Source of the DNA: Candidatus Micrarchaeota archaeon UBA95
Lineage (GTDB): Archaea; Micrarchaeota; Micrarchaeia; Norongarragalinales; Norongarragalinaceae
NCBI GenBank assembly: GCA_002499405.1
Contig: DALH01000043.1
Coordinates: 309 to 5,593, forward strand
Length of the DNA: 5,285 nt
Direction of reading: 5' to 3'
Both the position numbers and the translations under genes were made by a program. Below the pieces are notes generated by a model. It did not search any database, was not told where the DNA came from, and saw only the letters and a list, made by a program, of their open reading frames with translations. Below, piece by piece: positions 1 through 5,285 of this stretch (within the stretch, counting starts at the first letter, position 1; every line of letters starts with the position of its first letter).

Positions 1-3000
1 GTGCAGTCAAATACGGGTATTTTCTCGTTGTAAGTGCACGGCAGCAACTCGTCGGGCCACTTGCCTGAGTCGCATGCGTACTCGTCGTCGCCGAGCCGGT
101 TGTAGGTGTTGTTGCACACCACGCAAGGCGTCTTGGTCAAGACGAAGTCCTCGCTCATGTTGCGCCAGTCGTCAATCGTGGGCCTGCAAACATCCCAGGC
201 CGAGAAGTCGTTGACGCGGTGCTTGAGGTTCTCGGGCAGGTTCTCGTTCAACGCCGCAACGGCTTCGGCGGACGCACAAAAATACGCGAGTTGGCTGGAG
301 CGCCAGAACGCGGTCACGTTTGCTACTTCGCGCGCGCGGTTGAACATCCTGATTTGCCCGGCAGGCGAGTACCCGAGGTTTCCGTCGTAAGTAGCGTCAA
401 TTTCTTCGTCAAGCCATTCCTGTAATTGTTGGCGGTAGTTCTCGCACTCGCTGCGCTCCTTGGGCGTGAGGTCGGGGTCGCACGTGAAGTCTTTGATGCC
501 TTTTTCAATGTCGTACTCTGCTTCAACGTATTCCGGCCACAAAGTCATGCCGTAGCGGTTGTTGATGTCCACTATGAGGTTCCAGTATGGGTCGCCTTGC
601 GCCGCGCATTCGGTTGCGACGTACTCCGAGTTCCAAGGCATCTGGTCCAAACTCGCGCTGTCATCATTCCATACTTCGAAGCACGAGTCGTAAACGAAGA
701 TTGGGACGGCGTTGGACAACGCTTCAAAGACTACCATGCGCTTGCCGGGTTGCGGGTAGTAAGCAAATACTTGCGTGCCGGGCCCATCAAAGTCAACGCG
801 GAAGTAGGGGTTCAACGCCTGGAAGCGTTCGGGGTCTTCCGCGGTATCGGTTTCCGCGATTATGAAGTGGCGTTCGCCGGTCTGCTTGTGGTTCGTGATT
901 GACCACAACTGGGGGTGGTATTTCGTCTCCGAGAACTCGCTTTCGCCGCGGCCCCCTTCGCCCGAGAAACTGACTTCCTCGTTGTAACTCCTGTAAATTG
1001 GCCCGAAGTAGAGACCCTTTGCGTCAGTGTAATTCACGACGATTATCTGGAGGGTCTCGGTTTCGCCGCCGGGCGTGCCGAACTCCATTTTAATTGAGCT
1101 GTCGCGGATGGTGTTGCCGAGCACCTTGAACTTGTCGGGGCAGTCCGTTGACTCAGTGTTGTAGCGCAGCACGTGTTCGCCTTCGGAGATGAATGCGTCG
1201 AATCCGGGCACGCAGTTGGAGCCGTCCGCGTTGCAGGACTCGTAGCACTCGCTTGACCCGTCGTCTTCAATTACGCTGTACAACAGGTTTCTTGCGCCGG
1301 TCACGGTTATTGGTATCGCGTCAACCGGGTAAATCGTTGAGACGCGCATTCCAACGCTGTAGCACTCGTCGCCTAATCGCAGTTGGCTGCCGCTCGCTTC
1401 CTCGTCAAAGGTGAGGTGCACGCTTCCGCGGCACGAGTCCTCGTTCGGCGTGAAGTACCTGTATGAAGCGTTTGCCACGGTGATGTCCTCGTATTCGGTT
1501 ACGCCTTTTGGCTTGAACGCCACGAAAACGTTTCTTTTCAAGGTGGTGCCGTGCTCGCCGTCGTCGTCAACTGCAACGTGCCTGGCCGTGACCTCTGAGT
1601 ACTCGTCGTTACCCGTTGCAATTGCGTAAGCAATCGCGGTGATGGTCTCGCCTTCGTCCATGGCGCCCACGCTGGCGCGGAACCCGCTCTCGCTCACGCG
1701 GAGAGGCGTTTGCTCGCCGTCGCGGTAATACGAGGCGGCGATTACCTTGAGGTGCGTTGGAATTGTTTCAAGCGTGATTCTGTTTTCGCTGCGGCGGCGT
1801 TCCGCGGTGTAAGCCAAACTGATTTTGACTAGGCCGTACTCGCAGGACTCGTCCGCGAACTCAGTTACGTTGCATTCCTCGTTGTTGTACGCCTTCCACG
1901 GGTCGGCGGTTGGGTCGTAAGGGTTGTTGCGTTGCTCGAATGAAGCCTCCACCGAGCCGTACTCGGAGTAGGCGCCGTCGTTGTTCACGACCTTGAGCCA
2001 CGAGCCGTGGATGCCCGACCTGTAACCCGAACTCCCTGTCTGAGTGGTGCTAACCTGCACCAGCATATCCGCGTAATCAGTTGAGGCAAGGGGCTTGAAC
2101 TCGTGGTAGCCGCTGAACGTGAAGGGCTGCAAAACGTATTCGGGGTTCGCGTAACTCGTGCATTCCACGAGGCCGCTCACGTCAAAGGTGAGGCGCTTCA
2201 AGTTTACTCCTTCAACGCTTAGTGCGGGAACCCAGTCAATTTCCGCGTCTTCCTCCGTGAAAATCGTGGTCTGCGTGCTCCCGCAGATGTAGGGCAACTC
2301 GCCCTCAAGTTGCGCATTCAATACGGTCTTGTCAAAACGGAAGTGGGCGGGGTCGTATGCCAGGGATAAAAGCGTTTTCCCCCCGAGCGCCTCGTAGGTT
2401 TCCACGCGGAAGCGCGCGTGTAACGGCGCGTAATCAACGTCTTGTTCGCCGATGTTTATCATGCTGATTGCTTCAAATCCCTCGTTGCTTGATTTCTCGC
2501 CTTGCACGAACTGCATGCTGATGCAGTAACCGTTTTGGCACGACGTGCCCGGGCTCAACACGTACACGCCCTGCCGGTATTGTTCGGCTTCGTAACCCGA
2601 GGCAAGGGGCTCGTCAACGTCCGTGCCCAGTTCCGCGTCAAAGGGGTTGCGAAGAAGCGTGTAAGCGTCCTGGGCAACGTAAGAGCGGTAACCCCATTCA
2701 AGATACGCCTTGCGGTCCTCGTCCAGGGGGACGTCGTCATCCACTTTCACGCGGAACGAGATGGAGCCCGCCTTGGAGCCCGCGTATTGGGCGTCAATCC
2801 AGTTGCATGGCTTTGCAGTAGAACAATTGGCTTCAAGAAAATCGTCGCTTGCCTCGGTGTTCGCGTAAACAACTGCAGCCGGCGGGTAAACTCCGGCCAG
2901 GCCCGCGTAACTCTCGTTGTGGAACTGCACGAACAAGCCGCTGAGTTGGGCGTCGCCCGCGGCAACAAAAGAGAATTGCGCCTCGTATTCGTGTCCCAGC

Positions 3001-4691
3001 ATCAGGGTTTGCACGGGCTGGTCCAGCGAATTGTAGAACCCGAGGAACTCCACCGCGGAGCCCTTCAACAAGTCCTCATCATACATCCTGACGGTTATCT
3101 CGCGGGTTTCGTCCGCGGTAAGCGTCTCCGTCCGCACCATCTCTATGTATCCGCTTGACTCGGCAACTATGGTTACCTCGCGGCGCGCCTTCACCTCAAT
3201 GTCGCAATACGAACCCGCCGAACTCGTGCAGGTGCCATCGTATTCCCCGTCCAGGTAAGTCGTGAAAAGGGCGGGAATGGATGCGCCGGTGACCCAGTCC
3301 TCGGCGTTCAGGCGGAGGATTGCCTTGTTCAGGGGGAGGATGAGTTCCACGGTAACTTTCTCGTCCAGGTTTGACACGAGCATCACGGCTTCAACGTGGC
3401 GGCTCCCCTTTGAAGCGCGCAGTTCAACGTTGGAGCCGCGTTCCAGGCCCTCAAACTTCACGGTGCCGGTCGCGTCAGTTGTCTTTGCCGCGCCGATTTG
3501 GAAGGCTTGGTCGCCCTGCTTGAAGAAGGAGGCTACCTTCGCTTCCTCAACCAGTGAATTATCCTCTTCGTCGACCAGGGTCACGTAAACGTCGGCGGAG
3601 TTCGACAAGTCCGCCATGCGCAACACTATTGCTGCGTCGTCTCCGGCTCCGAATGAATCTGATATGTCGAACAGGTAACCCGCCTTGAAAGCGGTCGCGT
3701 AATAGGTTTTCCCTGCCTGCAACTCGAGTTCCACTTCGCCGTTGTTGTTGGTCAACTCGTCGTCTTTCACGGGTGCTGCGAAACCGGACAGGTAGACGTC
3801 CACCAACGCGTTGGGAACGGTCTTGCCTTCCTCGTTGACTACGCGAATCACGGTTGGAAACTCTTCCTGGCTCGGGTCCGTACCCACTTTCTCTATTAAA
3901 AGCGTTTTCTGGTTCAAGCCGGAGTCAATGGTTATGGGGTCGTTCTCGCCGTCCAGCAACTTCCTGTATTTCTTCAAGTCGTCCGGCTCGAAATTCACGT
4001 AGAGCACGGAATCCAACTCCAAGTCGTAAAGGGTTCCGCTGTTCTCCACGCGCACCGACTCAATCAACAGGTTCGTGTTGGCGTCGTAAACGTAAGCCGT
4101 TCCCGAAACCGGGGACCAGTCCTCGTCGCGCGCGTAAATCGTCAATTCCCCGGTCGAGGACTCGGAGTCGTAGTCCTCTTCGCCCCACAACAATCCAAAG
4201 TCTTCCTCCTCTTCGCCGGACTCAACTTCCTTGGGCAGCAGCTCCACCTTGAGCAGGCCGTCCTCGGTTCTAATCGTCTTCGTAACGGTTTCAAAACCGG
4301 TCTTGCTTACCGTCAACTCATACTCCTTGCCGGCCTCCAACTCTAGTTCGGCCAAGCCCTTCTCGGTTTTCACCGACGTAACGTAGTTGCCCTCGGAATC
4401 GTAGACCTTGACGTAGGCGTCATCCACGTCCTGGCCTCCGCTCAAAACCTTGACCGAAAACGCTTGTGAGGCGGGCATGCCTCCGGCAAGGCTGGTCAGG
4501 AACAGGAATGACGCGCCGAGTATTAAAACGATTAATGCGAGTGCAACCGGAAAAGACGGAATGCCGCGCCGCTCCACGGGGTCCACGAACCAGTCGTAAA
4601 CCCTTAAACCCTTCTCCTGCAGCGAATCGCAGAAGCCGTACCATTTCTCCTCCAGCGAGGAGTAAAATCCTGAAGCGCCCATACTATCCAT
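1..4691 (-). CDS. Giant membrane-anchored, multidomain, disulfide-rich cell-surface protein (3'-partial, at least 1563 aa)
   Basis: One frame runs without a stop from ATG at 4691 to the left edge, so the C-terminus is missing. A second in-frame ATG at 4682 would shorten the protein by three residues; neither start has a Shine-Dalgarno sequence. From the upstream start, residues 1-46 are polar and end in ERRGIPSFP, and residues 47-69 form one hydrophobic helix. With positive charges before the helix and no clear cleavage site, this is a signal anchor with the rest outside. Residues 78-536 hold about five beta-sandwich domains of carboxypeptidase-regulatory/PEGA type. A glutamate/aspartate-rich linker (155-181) separates the first two. 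Residues 545-1380 are beta-rich, unassigned, with many paired cysteines; about 1386-1520 look helical; 1523-1563 are a cysteine cluster. Eight N-X-S/T sequons lie at 592, 622, 941, 1074, 1220, 1458, 1511 and 1527. I see no catalytic motif. A structural, adhesive or S-layer-associated role is inferred from architecture only. No homologous named gene is recognised. Confidence 0.9.
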   Translation of the reverse strand, partial: MDSMGASGFYSSLEEKWYGFCDSLQEKGLRVYDWFVDPVERRGIPSFPVALALIVLILGASFLFLTSLAGGMPASQAFSVKVLSGGQDVDDAYVKVYDSEGNYVTSVKTEKGLAELELEAGKEYELTVSKTGFETVTKTIRTEDGLLKVELLPKEVESGEEEEDFGLLWGEEDYDSESSTGELTIYARDEDWSPVSGTAYVYDANTNLLIESVRVENSGTLYDLELDSVLYVNFEPDDLKKYRKLLDGENDPITIDSGLNQKTLLIEKVGTDPSQEEFPTVIRVVNEEGKTVPNALVDVYLSGFAAPVKDDELTNNNGEVELELQAGKTYYATAFKAGYLFDISDSFGAGDDAAIVLRMADLSNSADVYVTLVDEEDNSLVEEAKVASFFKQGDQAFQIGAAKTTDATGTVKFEGLERGSNVELRASKGSRHVEAVMLVSNLDEKVTVELILPLNKAILRLNAEDWVTGASIPALFTTYLDGEYDGTCTSSAGSYCDIEVKARREVTIVAESSGYIEMVRTETLTADETREITVRMYDEDLLKGSAVEFLGFYNSLDQPVQTLMLGHEYEAQFSFVAAGDAQLSGLFVQFHNESYAGLAGVYPPAAVVYANTEASDDFLEANCSTAKPCNWIDAQYAGSKAGSISFRVKVDDDVPLDEDRKAYLEWGYRSYVAQDAYTLLRNPFDAELGTDVDEPLASGYEAEQYRQGVYVLSPGTSCQNGYCISMQFVQGEKSSNEGFEAISMINIGEQDVDYAPLHARFRVETYEALGGKTLLSLAYDPAHFRFDKTVLNAQLEGELPYICGSTQTTIFTEEDAEIDWVPALSVEGVNLKRLTFDVSGLVECTSYANPEYVLQPFTFSGYHEFKPLASTDYADMLVQVSTTQTGSSGYRSGIHGSWLKVVNNDGAYSEYGSVEASFEQRNNPYDPTADPWKAYNNEECNVTEFADESCEYGLVKISLAYTAERRRSENRITLETIPTHLKVIAASYYRDGEQTPLRVSESGFRASVGAMDEGETITAIAYAIATGNDEYSEVTARHVAVDDDGEHGTTLKRNVFVAFKPKGVTEYEDITVANASYRYFTPNEDSCRGSVHLTFDEEASGSQLRLGDECYSVGMRVSTIYPVDAIPITVTGARNLLYSVIEDDGSSECYESCNADGSNCVPGFDAFISEGEHVLRYNTESTDCPDKFKVLGNTIRDSSIKMEFGTPGGETETLQIIVVNYTDAKGLYFGPIYRSYNEEVSFSGEGGRGESEFSETKYHPQLWSITNHKQTGERHFIIAETDTAEDPERFQALNPYFRVDFDGPGTQVFAYYPQPGKRMVVFEALSNAVPIFVYDSCFEVWNDDSASLDQMPWNSEYVATECAAQGDPYWNLIVDINNRYGMTLWPEYVEAEYDIEKGIKDFTCDPDLTPKERSECENYRQQLQEWLDEEIDATYDGNLGYSPAGQIRMFNRAREVANVTAFWRSSQLAYFCASAEAVAALNENLPENLKHRVNDFSAWDVCRPTIDDWRNMSEDFVLTKTPCVVCNNTYNRLGDDEYACDSGKWPDELLPCTYNEKIPVFDC
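3..125 (-). other. C-terminal cysteine cluster of the giant surface protein (incomplete)
   Basis: The last 41 visible residues contain five cysteines (1523, 1526, 1540, 1552, 1563), starting with a CVVC pair and overlapping an NNT sequon. The spacing resembles a small disulfide-knotted or metal-binding domain, but the partners lie beyond the window edge. The neighbouring sequon and extracytoplasmic position favour disulfides over zinc. The family is not recognised. Confidence 0.5.
3084..4460 (-). repeat. Tandem carboxypeptidase-regulatory/PEGA-like beta-sandwich domains (protein-level repeat)
   Basis: Residues 78-536 contain about five diverged copies of one fold. Four share the same hairpin: a Thr, a short turn with Gly, alternating hydrophobic residues, then often a Gly-Lys/Arg turn and a closing strand ending in G-F/Y. 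These are at 109-133 (ELEAGKEYELTVSKTGF), 314-339 (ELQAGKTYYATAFKAGY), 405-429 (a more diverged copy ending ASKG) and 488-515 (ending SSGY). A fifth, degenerate copy spans about 181-255. Each begins with a strand, a polar turn and an Ala/Val-x-Val strand (for example AYVKVYD, ALVDVYL), as usual in PF13620-type or PEGA domains. Such domains occur as non-catalytic stalk or binding modules in surface proteins. There is no obvious DNA-level repetition, so the copies are old. Exact domain borders are approximate. Confidence 0.72.
4149..4229 (-). other. Acidic flexible linker between surface domains 1 and 2
   Basis: Residues 155-181 are dominated by Glu, Asp, Ser and Gly (SGEEEEDFGLLWGEEDYDSE), with few hydrophobics apart from a Phe-Gly-Leu-Leu-Trp core. 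It interrupts the otherwise regular strand pattern and lies between the first repeat domain and the degenerate second one. A flexible spacer, possibly binding divalent cations, is the simplest reading; no known motif is present. Confidence 0.55.
4485..4553 (-). other. Signal-anchor transmembrane helix of the giant surface protein
   Basis: Residues 47-69 are an uninterrupted hydrophobic stretch rich in Leu, Ile, Val, Ala and Phe (FPVALALIVLILG...). It is preceded by the charged ERRG turn and followed by the small-residue GGMPAS segment. Arginines on the N-terminal side put the short tail in the cytoplasm by the positive-inside rule. Cleavage after the ala/ser-rich part cannot be excluded, but a 46-residue n-region is very long for a cleavable signal peptide. 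It is the only clear membrane segment in the 1563 residues visible. Confidence 0.8.
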
Positions 4692-4709
4692 TAATTTAGA
4701 GTTTAAGTG

Positions 4710-4717
4710 ATTTAAAA
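4710..4717 (-). promoter_or_regulatory. Candidate archaeal TATA box for the giant surface-protein gene
   Basis: The minus strand reads TTTTAAAT here, just after the stop codon of the DUF92 gene and within an AT-rich patch in an otherwise GC-richer region. Its centre lies about 22 nt before the ATG at 4691 and about 31 nt before the ATG at 4682. With the usual archaeal spacing of about 26 nt from TATA box to start site, transcription would begin near 4687. That would give a very short leader before the ATG at 4682, or a leaderless message at 4691 if the spacing is tighter. No convincing purine-rich BRE is seen upstream. The 30-bp gap also permits simple read-through from the DUF92 gene. Confidence 0.45.
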
Positions 4718-4721
4718 GGCA

Positions 4722-5285
4722 TTAGAATGGGATTAAAAAAACCGTTGCCGCCGCAACCAGACAGCTCAAAAAGTTGACGACGTCGTTGTCAACCAGCCTG
4801 TAACCCTTCAAGAAACTCGTCTTGGTGCCGCACTTGTGCAACTGGCGCTCGGTTTCCTTCCCGCACTTGGGGCAGTAATACATTTTTTGGAGGGTGGCGC
4901 CGAGGAAGCTGTCGGCCATTGAGCCGACCAAGCCCGCGACCCCGAACCACAAAACGGGGACGCCCCACCCGATAACGGGGAACGCCTGCAACAACACGGC
5001 GTTGGCCGACACCGCGGAACCCGCTTTCACGAGCAACCACGCCGTCAACCCCACGAACGCGCCGCCCAGAAAGGATACGGCCAACCCGAACAGGCTAACC
5101 GCACCCGAAGTGCCCGGCGGCACGCGCCTGCCCGTGGTAACCAGGTACGGCTTCACCCGGCTGATTATCCCCAACTCGGTGGCCCACGTGTCCGCGGTCG
5201 CGCCCGCGAGAACCGCCACGAACGCGTAAAACGATTGCGGCGAGGGATAAAGGAAGTGAAACACGCTGAACGCGGCCGGCAGGAC
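4722..5285 (-). CDS. DUF92 / TMEM19-VTE6 family integral membrane protein (probable isoprenoid-phosphate kinase), 5'-partial
   Basis: The frame gives 187 codons to a TAA at 4724-4722 and is open through the right edge, so the N-terminus is missing. A GTG at 5264 could be read as a start, but seven open codons precede it and the family normally has further membrane helices upstream, so it is probably internal. Numbering from the window edge, family hallmarks are ADTWATELG (residues 31-39), the TTG..VPPGTSGAVS stretch (50-64), GSMADSFLGATLQ (122-134), a CPKCG..TER...H.CG metal-knuckle-like segment (C138, C141, H150, C152) and VDNDVVNF (166-173). Hydrophobic segments at about 19-34, 60-87, 95-120 and 170-187 indicate a polytopic membrane protein. 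Plant VTE6, in this family, phosphorylates phytyl phosphate to the diphosphate using CTP. A comparable role on geranylgeranyl or another polyprenyl phosphate in archaeal lipid metabolism or salvage is inference. The family call is strong; the substrate is unknown. Confidence 0.88.
   Translation of the reverse strand, partial: VLPAAFSVFHFLYPSPQSFYAFVAVLAGATADTWATELGIISRVKPYLVTTGRRVPPGTSGAVSLFGLAVSFLGGAFVGLTAWLLVKAGSAVSANAVLLQAFPVIGWGVPVLWFGVAGLVGSMADSFLGATLQKMYYCPKCGKETERQLHKCGTKTSFLKGYRLVDNDVVNFLSCLVAAATVFLIPF

Noticed and set aside
426..902. Plus-strand open frame of 158 codons starting with a hydrophobic stretch that resembles a signal peptide
   Set aside because: It is antisense to the helical C-terminal region and preceding part of the giant protein. 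The hydrophobic start is a by-product of the opposite strand's charged and polar codons, and there is no credible ribosome-binding site or independent promoter.
2502..3158. Plus-strand open frame of 218 codons
   Set aside because: It lies fully antisense to the long minus-strand gene. The product is Val/Arg/Leu-rich with no recognisable domain, as expected from the mirrored codon bias; the minus strand has coherent domains and cysteine pairs over the same bases.
3854..4252. Plus-strand open frame of 132 codons, Arg/Ser/Pro-rich
   Set aside because: The low-complexity Arg/Ser/Pro product is typical of an antisense shadow. It is opposite well-formed beta domains and the acidic linker of the minus-strand gene.
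4420..4699. Overlapping short open frames on both strands around the start of the giant gene
   Set aside because: Both overlap the signal-anchor coding region in other frames and give Arg/Pro-rich products without domains.
4735..4741. Run of seven T on the minus strand, a possible U-tract terminator for the DUF92 gene
   Set aside because: It lies inside the last codons, before the TAA. It is short and has no hairpin or second T-run after the stop, so I do not call a terminator.
4894..5229. Plus-strand open frame of 111 codons opposite the DUF92 gene
   Set aside because: The minus strand carries unmistakable DUF92 motifs here; the plus frame is a Thr/Pro/Ala-rich shadow.
5262..5264. GTG as the start codon of the DUF92 protein
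   Set aside because: The frame is open upstream to the window edge, and the family normally has additional N-terminal sequence before the ADTWATELG motif, so this is more likely an internal valine.

Overview
The window is filled by two minus-strand genes in the same direction, both cut by the window edges. I see no RNA genes, mobile elements, CRISPR arrays or origins. By eye the GC content is in the mid-50s percent. The lack of a Shine-Dalgarno sequence before the second gene, a TATA-like box directly upstream of it, and an archaeal-style DUF92 protein all suggest an archaeon. The architecture of the giant surface protein recalls proteins of small-genome DPANN archaea such as Diapherotrites or Micrarchaeota, but that placement is a guess.

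Layout, read in the direction of transcription (right to left). At 5285-4722 lies the C-terminal 187 codons of a polytopic membrane protein of the DUF92 / TMEM19 / VTE6 family, related to CTP-dependent phytyl-phosphate kinases. After a gap of only 30 bp, which holds a candidate TATA box, a single reading frame starts at 4691 (or at 4682). It stays open to base 1 with no stop, giving at least 1563 codons. It is easy to miss because its stop codon lies outside the window.

The long frame encodes a type II (N-in) membrane-anchored surface protein. It has a cytoplasmic segment of about 46 residues and one transmembrane helix. This is followed by a run of about five small beta-sandwich domains of carboxypeptidase-regulatory/PEGA type, an unassigned beta-rich middle, a helical C-terminal part, and a final cysteine cluster that runs off the window. 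Cysteines are absent from the ectodomain until residue 488 and then occur as closely spaced pairs. All eight N-glycosylation sequons lie beyond residue 590. The protein therefore looks like a plain membrane-proximal stalk carrying a disulfide-stabilised, probably glycosylated distal part.

The two genes may be co-transcribed or the second may have its own promoter. A functional link is only inferred: one protein probably acts on isoprenoid-phosphate metabolism in the membrane, the other is a cell-surface structure. The large plus-strand open frames inside the long gene are antisense shadows.
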